DNA of 64,000 nucleotides from PALSA-607 sp963737705 (GCA_963737705.1 CAVTTP010000006.1:806001-870000), one strand, 5' to 3'; numbered from the stretch's first letter, positions 17,214 through 25,853 are shown. The notes: generated by a model from the letters alone, not told the origin. Program-made: numbers and translations.

Positions 17214-17429
17214 ATGACCGCCTACTCACCAGAACCAACCGCCGCCGAAGATCTCCAGCTCTACACGCCATCCGAGGTCGCAACGCTCACCCGCATCTCG
17301 CGCACGAATGTGTACGCACTAATCGCGTCGGGTGAGATTCAGTCGATGCGATTCGGCAAGCGCGATATCCGCGTCCCGCACGCCGCGCTGCGCAAGTACA
17401 TCGAAGCCAGATGCGCCCTTGCGGGCTAG
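17214..17429 (+). CDS. Excisionase-like small HTH protein
   Basis: The 71-aa protein contains the MerR-like/HTH_17 fold: LYTPSEVATLTRISRTNVYALIASGEIQSMRFGKRDIRVPHAALRKYIE. Proteins of this type act as recombination directionality factors or small regulators in integrative elements. It lies 278 bp after the integrase, the usual place for xis. The start follows AGGGAAGGGTGCG. The gap before it holds no gene; an AT-richer stretch at about 17155-17195 may be its promoter. Confidence 0.75.
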   Translation: MTAYSPEPTAAEDLQLYTPSEVATLTRISRTNVYALIASGEIQSMRFGKRDIRVPHAALRKYIEARCALAG

Positions 17430-17531
17430 CGGTGCGGGGGAACAGGGCGTCGAGATAACGAGGGCGTGAATCTCTCGACAGCACTTGCACGTGCCCACCG
17501 AGTACTCGAACGGCCCCTGGAAACCACGAAC

Positions 17532-17552
17532 GACCTCGCGCTCAACGAGGTC
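17532..17552. promoter_or_regulatory. Inverted repeat upstream of the rep operon
   Basis: GACCTCG (17532-17538) and CGAGGTC (17546-17552) form a perfect 7-bp inverted repeat with a 7-bp spacer, 42 bp before the first gene of the operon. It is a possible operator for an element-encoded HTH protein. Confidence 0.4.
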
Positions 17553-17593
17553 GCTCGGCCCAACTCACTTCAACTAGTTAAGGAATGTACAGG

Positions 17594-17848
17594 ATGCCTG
17601 CACCGACGAGCAACACCGATGAGATCGCAGAACGCCGCGAAAAGACAGCACGCAAGAACGGTCTTGCACTGGCGCACCAGATGACTGTCGATCGCCATGG
17701 CAACGACGTGCTTGGACATGTGCGCCCGAGCAGTCGCGTTGAGCGAGAGCAAGAGAAGGACGCGGCGCGCGCCACTTGTGCTCACCTAGCAGACCTTGGC
17801 CTCGTCGGCATCTACCCGGCTTGGCTTGTCGAGTCGGATGTCGCGTGA
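17594..17848 (+). CDS. Small hypothetical protein, first gene of the rep operon
   Basis: The 84-aa charged protein (EIAERREKTARKNGLALAHQM, SSRVEREQEKDAARATC) has no recognised domain. The ATG at 17594 follows AAGGA with nine bases of spacing, while the ATG at 17585 would sit on the ribosome-binding site. Its TGA overlaps the GTG of the ATPase gene (GTGA), so the two are translationally coupled. A helper role in replication is inferred from position only. Confidence 0.65.
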   Translation: MPAPTSNTDEIAERREKTARKNGLALAHQMTVDRHGNDVLGHVRPSSRVEREQEKDAARATCAHLADLGLVGIYPAWLVESDVA

Positions 17849-19299
17849 CCGCGATGTTGGACAGCATCGCGGCGATGGGTTATGGCGCGCGAGACGACGA
17901 CCCGCCAGAGCGCACGACACCCGACGAGTCGACGCGGGCCAGGCGAGTGTTCGTAACCCGCGCGTCGTCGGTGCGCATGGCCGTAACGCGGTGGACGTGG
18001 GAAGGCCGGTTGCCAGTCGGCGCGCTGTCGCTGATCGGAGGCCGCGAAGGGATTGGCAAGAGCCTCACGCTCGTTTCTCTGTGTGCCGACCTAACCAAAG
18101 GGACGCTTCCGGGTGCGTACTGGGGGTCGCCGCGTGCGGTCGTCTACCAAGCCACCGAGGACGACTGGGCTCGCACCGTTGCACCGCGTCTCGTAGCGGC
18201 TGGAGCGAACCTAGACCTCGTGTACCGCCTCGACGTGGACATCGACGGTCTGCCAAGCTCGCTAGTGCTGCCACTCGACACCGAGGCACTCAGACGGCAA
18301 GTCGAGCAACTCGGCGCGGTGCTTGTCGCCGTCGACCCGCTCGTCAGCGTTCTCGACTCGAAAATCAATACGCACCAAGACTCAGAAACGCGCCGAGCGC
18401 TAGAGCCGCTTGCCCGCATGGCCGCAGACACGAGTGCCACGGTCGTTGGGCTCGTGCATCACGGCAAGTCGATGAGCACCGACGCGCTATCCCTTGTCCT
18501 CGGATCACGCGCATTCACTGCTGTGTCGCGCTCAGTGTTAGCCGCTGTGCGCGACCCCGAGGCCGAGGACGGTTCGGTAGTCCTCGGGTTGGTGAAGAAC
18601 AACCTCGGACGACTGAACCTTCCGTCGCTGCGATACCGCGTCAACACCGCGCAAGTTGCGACACCCGAGGGACTGACGGACGTAGGAGCGCTGGAATGGC
18701 TCGGTGAGGAAGAGGTCGACCTCGCTGACCTGATCAGGGGCAATAACGGCGACGGCGAAGAACGCGGCGAGAGAGACGACGCCGCCGACTGGTTGCGCAC
18801 ATTTCTCGAACACGAAGGCGGCGAAGCTGCCGCCAAAGCTGTGAAGTTCGCGGCGAAGCTCGCGGACATCTCGGAGAGCACGTTGAAGCGTGCACGAATC
18901 CGCGCAGGTGTGGTGTCCGACAGGACCGGATTTCCGGCCACAGCAGTCTGGCGTCTTCCAGTTGGACCACAGTTGGGTCAGTTGGACCAAGCCACGGACC
19001 CTGAGCCAACTGGACCAACTGGTGACCCAACTGGAGCGGAACTGATCCCAGATGTGATCCGAGTCCGACTCACCTGCGCTGTGTGTTCCGGCGCGCTCGA
19101 CTCTGCGCTGGCCGGCGAGTGCCATCCAACCTGTGTGCCCGCCAGCGTGCAGCAGGAGGCAGCGCCATGCGACAGGGGCGCTGTCCCAACACCGCTTGAC
19201 GTGTATCGGCAACGGCTCAAACCCATGGCAGATAACGCTGGCGGTTCGCTCGCCTGGACAACGAACTCCCCGTCGAGACAACTTCAAGGAATCAGATGA
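17845..19299 (+). CDS. RepA-like AAA/RecA-fold ATPase
   Basis: The protein of about 484 aa has a Walker A motif GGREGIGKS at residues 65-73, a Walker B-like strand VLVAVDPLVSVLD, and the SNP1-like VVGLVHHGKS and AFTAVSRSVLAAV segments of the RepA/DnaB-like hexameric helicase group (as in RSF1010 RepA). The C-terminal half contains a helical segment, then a low-complexity Thr/Gly/Gln/Pro linker and a Cys pair (CAVCSGAL). It probably drives replication of the excised element or acts in primase loading. The start GTG at 17845 overlaps the previous stop; an ATG nine bases later is an alternative. The next gene overlaps by four bases (ATGA). Confidence 0.75.
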   Translation: MTAMLDSIAAMGYGARDDDPPERTTPDESTRARRVFVTRASSVRMAVTRWTWEGRLPVGALSLIGGREGIGKSLTLVSLCADLTKGTLPGAYWGSPRAVVYQATEDDWARTVAPRLVAAGANLDLVYRLDVDIDGLPSSLVLPLDTEALRRQVEQLGAVLVAVDPLVSVLDSKINTHQDSETRRALEPLARMAADTSATVVGLVHHGKSMSTDALSLVLGSRAFTAVSRSVLAAVRDPEAEDGSVVLGLVKNNLGRLNLPSLRYRVNTAQVATPEGLTDVGALEWLGEEEVDLADLIRGNNGDGEERGERDDAADWLRTFLEHEGGEAAAKAVKFAAKLADISESTLKRARIRAGVVSDRTGFPATAVWRLPVGPQLGQLDQATDPEPTGPTGDPTGAELIPDVIRVRLTCAVCSGALDSALAGECHPTCVPASVQQEAAPCDRGAVPTPLDVYRQRLKPMADNAGGSLAWTTNSPSRQLQGIR

Positions 19300-20340
19300 C
19301 CAAGCATCAGAACCCGACACCTAGTCCTTCAACGACGCCGACTGTTGCGCCGCGGACGAACTCGATCCTCGGCGCGATTGCTGGGGCCGGTCAGGGTGCG
19401 CAATCATCCCCGAGCCCTGCCGATCCGTTCAGTGGACTCCAGCAGTACGCGAACATTGGCAACTCGAACACGTCCACCGAAGCGCTGCTAGGCGTTGGCA
19501 CCGCAGGAACACAGAAGGTCGACACCTCGGGACTTGCGGCGCTGTCCGGTGCTTCAACCCTCACGGATGCGGTCAGCGCATTCGACAAGCTGTGGCAAAC
19601 CGACGACGACACGTTCACCTATCTGCAACAGCAGCTCAACGCGGCAGGCTTCTATGGCTCAACTCCGCCAACGTACGGCGTGTATTCGGCAGCGGACCAG
19701 GCGGCGTTCGTCAACGCCGCGAAGGCAGCGTCCCAGTCGAATTCCAACCTCCAGCAGTACCTCACCTCGCGCGCTGCGATCGGGAACGAACGGGATCAAA
19801 GCGCTGCCGTCGAATGTGACGGTGATCGAGCACGCAAACGAGACCAACACAGACGCTGCACTAGAGAACGAAGTGCAATCCTTGACAGGTAGCGACGCGT
19901 CGCTGTCCCCCGAGTTGCTCACCCGATTCCATGCCATCTACGACGCTGCCTTTGTTGCTGGGCAGCGGCAGGCAGTGAAAGAAGCCACAGCGGCGGCCGC
20001 GAACGCGAACACTGCTGTCGGTAGCGGAGTCACTGACGCACTCAATAGGGAGTCGTCTGGTGCGGACTCGCAGACCGCGCAAGGTTGGGCAACCAATCCG
20101 TTCGGCGAAGTCCTCGCAGCTGGGCAATCCGCGCAGGACCGCACGACCCTGAGCGACGCGTCCACCGGCACGCTGACCCCCGAAGCTGACCTGACGGCAG
20201 ACGTGGCACAAGCACCAGATGTGTCCAATGCTGCGAAGCAGTTCCTACAGCAAAACGACGCGCCCGCTATCGGTGCAAACAACGCGGCGGACAAGTACGC
20301 GACGCTGCTCGGGATTTTGGGAGGGAAAGGCTCATCATGA
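19296..20340 (+). pseudogene. Phage virion-internal/tail-like protein, split by a one-base frameshift
   Basis: The first frame from ATG 19296 gives a Ser/Thr/Pro-rich N-terminus and a peptidoglycan-binding-like unit (LQQQLNAAGFYGSTPPTYGVYSAAD), ending around AAIG. The second frame continues GTNGIKALPSNVTVIE and ends at 20340 with AAKQFLQQNDAPAIGANNAADKYATLLGILG. The frames join if one base is removed at about 19781-19786 (CGGGAACG to CGGGACG), giving about 347 residues. Its layout and C-terminus resemble the next gene, so the two are tandem paralogues. Similar proteins in actinophages are presumed virion-internal or tail-associated; this assignment is from memory of the family and is uncertain. 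Confidence 0.65.
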
Positions 20341-21413
20341 CCACTCCGACGCCAGCGATCCCTGGACTCCCTGACGCAGTCCCTCCAGCATCGTCATCCG
20401 ACGCCAGTACGTCCCGGTACGGGCTCACAAATGGCTGGGGCTCGCAACTCATCGACCTCACCGGCTTGCCGACAGCGGTTGTGAGAGAACTAGCGAAACC
20501 CGTTGAGCAGGGCGGCGGCGGCCTCACCACCTCCGCGTTGCAATCCGGTGACGCCATCATGCAGGCGCTCGCGACGATGAAGGACCGTGGCGCCGTGGCG
20601 CAGGTCCAACAGATGCTGTACTACGGCGGTTTCGACGGCTCCGATGTCACGAACCTCACCGACTTGCAGCTCGGCCGGTTCACGGCGCGAGAAGTAGCAG
20701 CGCTGAAAACCCTCGTGCAGTCTGGTGGGCAGACTGGGGAACGGCTCGGCTCCTACCTGGTTGGCGCTGCGAACTACGGGCAAGCGCAAGGGACGATCAA
20801 ACAAGTGCTCGGCGCTGTCACCCCAACCACCATCCCGAACACGTATGCGGAAGACGCCGCGATCCGGGCCGCAGCGACGAACCTTCTCGGCCGCGACGCC
20901 AACGCCTCCGAGGTCGCGCAGTTCCGAGGCGTGGTTGACCAGATGGTTGCGACCTCAACGCAACAGGCAAACGTGATCGCCGGCCAAGATCCGCAAGCAC
21001 TAGGGGATGCTGCTGGCCGTCTCGGCGAACCCGGCTACTTCGGTGACCCGAACAGCGCCCCTCCGACGCCTGCGCCACCGTTGTACTGGGCAAAGCCTGG
21101 GTCGCCGTCGCAGCCCCAACGAGGCGTCCAGCCCCAAGGGCGCGGCATATCCGGTGCAACAGACAGGAACGCGGCTGCCAACAACGCAGCGGACTACTAC
21201 AACCAGCGCACAGCCGATCAGAACGCAGTGGGTTCGTTCACGGCGGAGGCTCTGAACGACACCGCAGACTCGCCGCTGCCAACTTCCTCGACAGACCTTG
21301 AGGGAGCCGCTGAGCAGTACTTACGGGAGAACGACGCGGGTGCTATGCAAGCTCAGGACTGGGCGGAGAAGACGAGAGCCCTGTACGCGATCCTCGCCGG
21401 GAACGGCCAGTGA
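20337..21413 (+). CDS. Phage virion-internal/tail-like protein, paralogue of the previous gene
   Basis: The 358-aa protein overlaps the previous gene by ATGA. It has a Pro/Ser-rich N-terminus, then VQQMLYYGGFDGSDVTNLTDLQ (same peptidoglycan-binding-like layout as the neighbour), a LLGRDANASEVAQFRGVVDQM segment, a Pro/Gln-rich linker and a C-terminal AAEQYLRENDAGAMQAQDWA...LYAIL motif shared with the neighbour. Such LLGR-A-x-x-E-x-x-xF proteins occur in actinobacterial phages with no proven role, probably inside the virion or tail. No other morphogenesis gene is nearby, which makes its presence here odd. Confidence 0.6.
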   Translation: MTTPTPAIPGLPDAVPPASSSDASTSRYGLTNGWGSQLIDLTGLPTAVVRELAKPVEQGGGGLTTSALQSGDAIMQALATMKDRGAVAQVQQMLYYGGFDGSDVTNLTDLQLGRFTAREVAALKTLVQSGGQTGERLGSYLVGAANYGQAQGTIKQVLGAVTPTTIPNTYAEDAAIRAAATNLLGRDANASEVAQFRGVVDQMVATSTQQANVIAGQDPQALGDAAGRLGEPGYFGDPNSAPPTPAPPLYWAKPGSPSQPQRGVQPQGRGISGATDRNAAANNAADYYNQRTADQNAVGSFTAEALNDTADSPLPTSSTDLEGAAEQYLRENDAGAMQAQDWAEKTRALYAILAGNGQ

Positions 21414-21659
21414 CCGTCGCTAATCAGACGGCTGGTGCTCGCGAAGGGTGCTCGGTGTCGAAACGGTTAGCTGCCCGGTTACTTGCTCCACGCGTGACGG
21501 CACTCTGAAGGCGCGCTGGTATGACCCATCGACCATCCCACAACCAACTGATTTTGCATTGTCTGCCGACCACACCTGTCATCACGCCGAACCGGCAACC
21601 GGGTCGATCCACTGCAAGCGGTCGGTTCTCGTACGAGCCGCCGTTCCGGAACCAAGGTG

Positions 21660-22433
21660 CTACTGCTGCGTCCCGCAATAGGCCGGTACGTAACTAGATC
21701 GGGGCGCGGTGACGACCTGTTCTGCCAGCACCGAGTAGGTCACCCCGCGCTCGGGGTCGTACACCAGGTCCACGTCCGTCGTGCGCCGGACAAGAAGCAC
21801 CCAAGACGCATCTGGAAGACCGTCGGCGAGGGGCGTGCCCGCGGGTAGCGCCTGCACCCGCGGAAGGGAGACGTCCGACGCTGATGCAAGAGAGTTCACC
21901 CGAAATCCGGCGTTTCGACATGACACAGCGGCTCGTGTGTAACTAGCACCAGCGTTGTAGATCGACTCCGGAAAGACTCCGAGCAAAAATACACCGACGC
22001 CCGTCGCGATTAGTGAGGCACCTATCCGGCCAATCATGCGAATCTTGCTGTCGGAGAAAGGTTCGGGCAAACCAGAGTTCGTTAGGAACAGTGCGGCGAG
22101 CACGACTCTGAACCCGGCCTCCTGAGTACGCGGGCGAGCAACTCGTCTTCCGGACCACAAGCGCTGAACGAGCAACCCGACAACGAGCAGCAGTCCTGCG
22201 ACGACAACGACATACAGGAGGCCCACCAGGAGGAAGATCCCTCCGACGGTAAGGATCGCAGTGCGCGACGGTCCGATGTCTGCGCCATCCAGATTAAGTT
22301 CGCGGTACGCCCCCGCGACGAACTCTGATCCCAGGCCGTAAATCACTAAGCCGAGCAGAGCAAGCAGCGTGGGCAGTAACACGAACCAATTCGAGCGTCG
22401 AGGCTGTACCGTCGTCAGCCGATCGTTCCTCAC
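21660..22433 (-). CDS. Hypothetical membrane protein
   Basis: The 257-aa protein begins at a GTG. Hydrophobic segments lie at about residues 18-35 (FVLLPTLLALLGLVIYGLG), 61-95 (long, ILTVGGIFLLVGLLYVVVV and more) and 138-155 (ASLIATGVGVFLLGVF). The ~95-residue C-terminal part (YTRAAVSCRNAGFRVNSLA to PAYCGTQQ) is probably extracytoplasmic, with two Cys. No family was recognised. It is convergent with the phage-like operon and separated from it by about 245 bp without a gene. Confidence 0.6.
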   Translation of the reverse strand: MRNDRLTTVQPRRSNWFVLLPTLLALLGLVIYGLGSEFVAGAYRELNLDGADIGPSRTAILTVGGIFLLVGLLYVVVVAGLLLVVGLLVQRLWSGRRVARPRTQEAGFRVVLAALFLTNSGLPEPFSDSKIRMIGRIGASLIATGVGVFLLGVFPESIYNAGASYTRAAVSCRNAGFRVNSLASASDVSLPRVQALPAGTPLADGLPDASWVLLVRRTTDVDLVYDPERGVTYSVLAEQVVTAPRSSYVPAYCGTQQ

Positions 22434-22786
22434 AGGTTCTCGTAAGTGCGGACGCCGCTCGGCGATGCGGCGCGTTCATTCGCTCGCCGCATTCTTCTGG
22501 GTACTAACACAGATTTCCCGGTCCGTGACTATATGAGTAATGGCACCGCGCCACCGTGCACGGCTTTTGAGCAAGCATGTTTGGGGGACAGCCGGAGCGT
22601 AGACCGCCGCGTCATCGATGCCTAGATGCGGAACCAGTTAGCGATGCACGCGCCGTGGCCCACGCGGTGGTTCTGTGCTGCATGGTCATCGATCGTCCAC
22701 GCCGCTGGCGTGCATGAGGTCCATCCGCTCTGGCGTGTCGCCGTACTTGTGCGGCATCCTAACTGTGGGTCGGGATGGAGCGCCCT
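22434..22786. other. Intergenic region between divergent element genes
   Basis: These 353 bases separate two divergent genes. Short ORFs here lack ribosome-binding sites and family resemblance. Promoters for both sides are expected, but no clear hexamers or repeats were found. Confidence 0.35.
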
Positions 22787-23035
22787 ATGCCGACCTTGTG
22801 GATTCACGGCGGCCACATTCCGCCGTGCCCGTGCGGGGCACCGACTGAGGACCAAGTCCGCCGATATGGCGGCGGCGCTGAAATTTACTGGTTCTGCGTG
22901 GTCTGCGGCCTCTTCCGCGATCCGCCCGCCGACTGGCACGACCCGCTGAGGCCGATCGAGTTCGAGGCTTGGCGGGCGCAGTCCCAGGTGATGTCCGCTC
23001 GGGTTCGCGCAAGGGGGGAGAGGAGCGACGGTTAG
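22787..23035 (+). CDS. Small zinc-ribbon-like protein
   Basis: The 82-aa protein MPTLWIHGGHIPPCPCG... has two close Cys pairs, CPCG near residues 14-17 and CVVCG near residues 37-41, spaced as in a treble-clef or ribbon zinc site. GGATGGAG lies five bases before the ATG. Comparable short cysteine-pair proteins are frequent in actinophages; function unknown. It ends four bases into the convergent XRE gene. Confidence 0.55.
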   Translation: MPTLWIHGGHIPPCPCGAPTEDQVRRYGGGAEIYWFCVVCGLFRDPPADWHDPLRPIEFEAWRAQSQVMSARVRARGERSDG

Positions 23036-23365
23036 TCGTCGCTCGGCTTCCGTGAGTAGTAGTACGCAGAGATAGCAGCTCGGCATTCATCGCACCGACA
23101 GCCCATCTTGTAGCGGTGCGTCGTGCCGTGAACGGGGGCGAACACGTCCAGGTCGTCGGGATCACCGATAAGCCACTCGACATCGACAGCCGTCGCCCGC
23201 GCTATCGATGGAGCGATGTCGACGAGGCGTGCGACTGGCAGGCGAGCTGTGCCCCTCCCATCGCCAAACGGTGCCGTAGTCGGTACCGGCGACGGCCGCG
23301 AGCGCGGTCCGAGACAACCCAGCGTCCTCGCGGGCCTGCCGCAGCCTCTCGCCGAACCTCGACAC
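23032..23365 (-). pseudogene. XRE-family regulator with a frameshift
   Basis: From GTG 23365 (GAGGTG upstream) the first frame reads SRFGERLRQAREDAGLSRTALAAVAGTDYGTVWRWE, a textbook XRE/Cro HTH. After a frame change near 23252-23260 the second frame continues GTARLPVARLVDIAPSIARATAVDVEWLIGD, the normal end of such a domain. It then adds HGTTHRYKMGCRCDECRAA, a short Cys-rich tail common in actinophage proteins. The full product would be about 110 residues. It is probably the element's repressor-type regulator. The indel lies in a G-rich stretch, so decay and sequencing error both remain possible. Confidence 0.7.
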
Positions 23366-23538
23366 CGGGCACCTCGCACACGCGGGTTGGATACTTCGCA
23401 ACGTACTGCCTGAGATCAGTCGCGCAAGCCCGATCGACGTCGAGGACTGGCGCGCAGTCGCAGGTGATGTGTGCACGGGTCCGCGCACGGTGGGATTCGC
23501 CCACGGCGACGCGTAGTTGGGGACTGCGAGCGCGCTAC

Positions 23539-23802
23539 TCAAGGACGCCACAGCTCAAGGTAGCCGCGACGATCGGAATAGGGCGCTGCGAGCAGGCGCA
23601 GGATGACTTCGGCGGCTTCAGGAAATGAGGCAGTCGAGCTAGTGGGGTCGCGTTCGGGTCCGTACGCAAGCCAGTCCTGGCACTGGACCACGATGCGGCG
23701 GCGGTCAGCGCCCCACTCACCGCCGAAGGTCGAGCCAACAAGACCGCTGACCGATTCGTCATTCTCGATTTGCTGGAGCAGCCATGTTGCCAACTCGCTC
23801 AT
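23539..23802 (-). CDS. DUF6221-like small protein
   Basis: The 87-aa protein begins MSELATWLLQQIENDESV and ends AAEVILRLLAAPYSDRRGYLELWRP. This is the pattern of the DUF6221 proteins common in actinobacterial phages and integrative elements (start LxxWLLxQIxxDE, end LRLLAxPYxDxxxYxxxW). The middle RRIVVQCQDW also fits. Function is unknown. An ATG starts it at 23802. Confidence 0.7.
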   Translation of the reverse strand: MSELATWLLQQIENDESVSGLVGSTFGGEWGADRRRIVVQCQDWLAYGPERDPTSSTASFPEAAEVILRLLAAPYSDRRGYLELWRP

Positions 23803-23947
23803 CGCGGACGCCCCTCTGCCCGCGACGCGAAACGCATTTGGGCGACGTAACCATGATGGCGGCTCGGGCGCTCAATTGCTCCGAATCACGCCCGTTTGAT
23901 GCCGAATGGCCCATCGTGCAAAAGCGCGCAATGTCGATGATGAGGTC

Positions 23948-24160
23948 ATGGAGTCAAAGCAGCACAGCTGCCACCAGTCGCGACCCGCGCATTTTGTGGG
24001 CGGACCAGCCGACGGGACGATGCGACTGACTGAGATTGATGAGTCCGGGTTTCTCATCACTCACGTGTACGTGCCCGACGAAGACCCGAACTGGCGACAC
24101 CTTTACGGCCTGGTCTACGGCGCGGCGGAATACCGCTACCTCGGCCCGTTGGCCGCCTAG
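23948..24160 (+). CDS. Hypothetical small phage-type protein
   Basis: The 70-aa protein begins MESKQHSCHQSRPAHFVGGPADGTMRLTEI and ends AAEYRYLGPLAA. The core FVGGPADG...Y-x-x-x-G-P is a recurrent pattern in short actinophage proteins of unknown function. A GATGAGG lies just upstream of the ATG, with short spacing; a GTG- or ATG-start further upstream (23906) cannot be excluded. Confidence 0.55.
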   Translation: MESKQHSCHQSRPAHFVGGPADGTMRLTEIDESGFLITHVYVPDEDPNWRHLYGLVYGAAEYRYLGPLAA

Positions 24161-24212
24161 GTCACACCCCCTTGCTCTACGGATATCGCCGCGACCTGCC
24201 GAAAACCAATTC

Positions 24213-24479
24213 GTGCGCCTGCCTGCGATCGACCAAGCGTCCTCGGATGCGTTTGCCGCGTGGGCGCAGGCGTACGCGGACCTCATCGCTGCAGAACGAG
24301 CCCGAGATGACCCGGGCCGAACTATGCGTCTGACCAATGACGTGTTGCGCGCCCGCTGCGCGCTCATTCGGCAACGCATGGAGGCCGGATGGTTCCCGGC
24401 TGTAGAGACGACGTTGCGTGTCCGATTCGATGAACACCTGCTGCGGATCGGCCAGAAGTTCGTCCTGCCGGTTGACTAG
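24213..24479 (+). CDS. Small helical protein, paralogue of the chromosomal protein at 41425-41694
   Basis: The C-terminal part VLRARCALIRQRMEAGWFPAVETTLRVRFDEHLLR aligns with VLRARVAVLRDRIAAGWQP in the chromosomal gene that overlaps the DNA ligase. Both are about 88 residues and mostly helical. No domain name was recognised. The GTG at 24213 lacks a good ribosome-binding site, so the start is uncertain. Confidence 0.55.
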   Translation: MRLPAIDQASSDAFAAWAQAYADLIAAERARDDPGRTMRLTNDVLRARCALIRQRMEAGWFPAVETTLRVRFDEHLLRIGQKFVLPVD

Positions 24480-24526
24480 GTTTGACGCGAAAGACGCGCA
24501 GCGGTTCCCGGACGCACGAAGCGTCC

Positions 24527-25408
24527 CTATCGGCGGTCACTCTCAGCAACTGTGGTTTGGGTGGCTCGGCGGGATTTCATTTGGTACATGTCGTGATCGG
24601 CGAGGGTGAGCACCTGGGTGGGGTCGGTGCCCGGTTCCAAGATCGCCATCCCGATCGACATCCCCACAGTGGCAACCACCGGTCCAGGCAGGATCATCGG
24701 CTGGTCAGTGGCTTGCAAGATCCGCCGCGCGAGCATGCCGAAGTCGGCGTTGGCTTCCGGCGGCGCGACGATGACGAACTCATCACCACCGATCCGCGCC
24801 ACGAAGTCCTCCCCGCGTACGGTGCGTTTCAGGCGCCGCGCGACCTGCACGAGCACCGCGTCGCCGGCGTCGTGGCCATGGGCGTCGTTGATGGCCTTGA
24901 AGCCGTTGAGGTCGCAAAATAGGACCGATGCGCCGCTGCCTGCCATCCGCACAAGGTGATCGCGAAGGCCCGACCTGTTCGCCAACCCCGTCAACTCGTC
25001 GGTCACCGCACGCTCGCGGAGCACGTCGGAATCGTTGCGCGCCGCCGTCACATCCACGCCGATGCAGGCAAGCTCGGGTGGTGAGCACGACGTACTCGAG
25101 ATCGACCACGCAACCACCCGCCTGCTGGCCCCCACCACGGACCGAAGCTCATGTTCGTACGTAGCGGGCACCCCGCTGTCCAGCGCTGTCCGCAACTCGT
25201 GACGGAAGTCGGGCACCTCCCGCGGCACCACGAAGTCGACCGCATCTCGACCGACCGCGCCATGCCCGGTCAATCCGAGAGCCGCACAGGCAGCCGGGTT
25301 CGCTGCGACCACCCGCGCCGAATCATCGACCAGGAGGGCTAATGCGCCGGTACTTGACCACATCCGCGCGAAAGCGCTGGCCCGTCGAGGCGCTACGACC
25401 TGCGCCAT
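24527..25408 (-). CDS. PAS-GGDEF diguanylate cyclase
   Basis: The ~293-aa protein has a PAS-like sensor at about residues 15-130 (GALALLVDDSARVVAANPAAC) and a GGDEF domain at about 135-290. It has DELTGLANRSGL, FCDLNGFKAIND, the active site RIGGDEF and an intact inhibitory site RGED five residues upstream. It should make c-di-GMP from two GTP and be product-inhibited. No membrane segment is present, so it is cytosolic. The ATG at 25408 has the best ribosome-binding site (GGAGG); ATGs at 25456/25459 would lengthen it. A cyclase inside an integrative element is unusual. Confidence 0.8.
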   Translation of the reverse strand: MAQVVAPRRASAFARMWSSTGALALLVDDSARVVAANPAACAALGLTGHGAVGRDAVDFVVPREVPDFRHELRTALDSGVPATYEHELRSVVGASRRVVAWSISSTSCSPPELACIGVDVTAARNDSDVLRERAVTDELTGLANRSGLRDHLVRMAGSGASVLFCDLNGFKAINDAHGHDAGDAVLVQVARRLKRTVRGEDFVARIGGDEFVIVAPPEANADFGMLARRILQATDQPMILPGPVVATVGMSIGMAILEPGTDPTQVLTLADHDMYQMKSRRATQTTVAESDRR

Positions 25409-25533
25409 ACGCCTCCACCGATTCCATCCCAGCCGAATGAGCCGTCCTCTAGACATCATCGGCAGGATCGCGGATGTTTCCAGCCTTCCTGGCCAAGCTC
25501 CAGCCCGCAAGGCGTGGCGCTCCCGTGAGTGAA

Positions 25534-25550
25534 GCCCGGCGCCTTAGGGC
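25534..25550. repeat. 17-bp direct repeat, copy 1
   Basis: GCCCGGCGCCTTAGGGC occurs here and again at 26521-26537. The two copies flank a ~970-bp block with three small genes. The unit contains the palindrome GGCGCC and GCCC/GGGC ends, so it could act as a terminator hairpin or mark the edges of an inserted block. Confidence 0.7.
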
Positions 25551-25622
25551 GCCCGGCCGGCTGCGGGGGGCAGCATGACCGGGCGCTTGCGCACATACTT
25601 GCCGTGCGACCTGACGACCGCG

Positions 25623-25853
25623 TTAAAGCGGCTCAGACCACGGCCCGTTGAGCACCCTCTCGGCGATCACTTCGTGGCGCGCCGCGATTTCTGCGTCTCG
25701 ATGGGGTTGCCTGAGCCAACGGGCGACCGCTTCGCGTTGCGGTTGAGACCATTCCGTCGACAACAGAAAGATCTTGGGGTCACTCGTTACCGAGTTCGAC
25801 GCTTCAAGCGCCTCCCGGAACTCACGGAAGTTCGGCGGCAGGTCGTTCGGCAT
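25623..25853 (-). CDS. Hypothetical small protein
   Basis: The 76-aa reading frame from ATG 25853 (MPNDLPPNFREFREALEAS to NGPWSEPL) has amino-acid composition and helical pattern like a real protein. It has no strong ribosome-binding site and no recognised family. A longer form starting upstream runs into Pro/Arg-rich shadow sequence and was rejected. Confidence 0.4.
   Translation of the reverse strand: MPNDLPPNFREFREALEASNSVTSDPKIFLLSTEWSQPQREAVARWLRQPHRDAEIAARHEVIAERVLNGPWSEPL

Noticed and set aside
21448..21681. 77-aa plus-strand ORF after the phage-like operon
   Set aside because: No ribosome-binding site, no family resemblance, and it runs into the opposite membrane protein gene.
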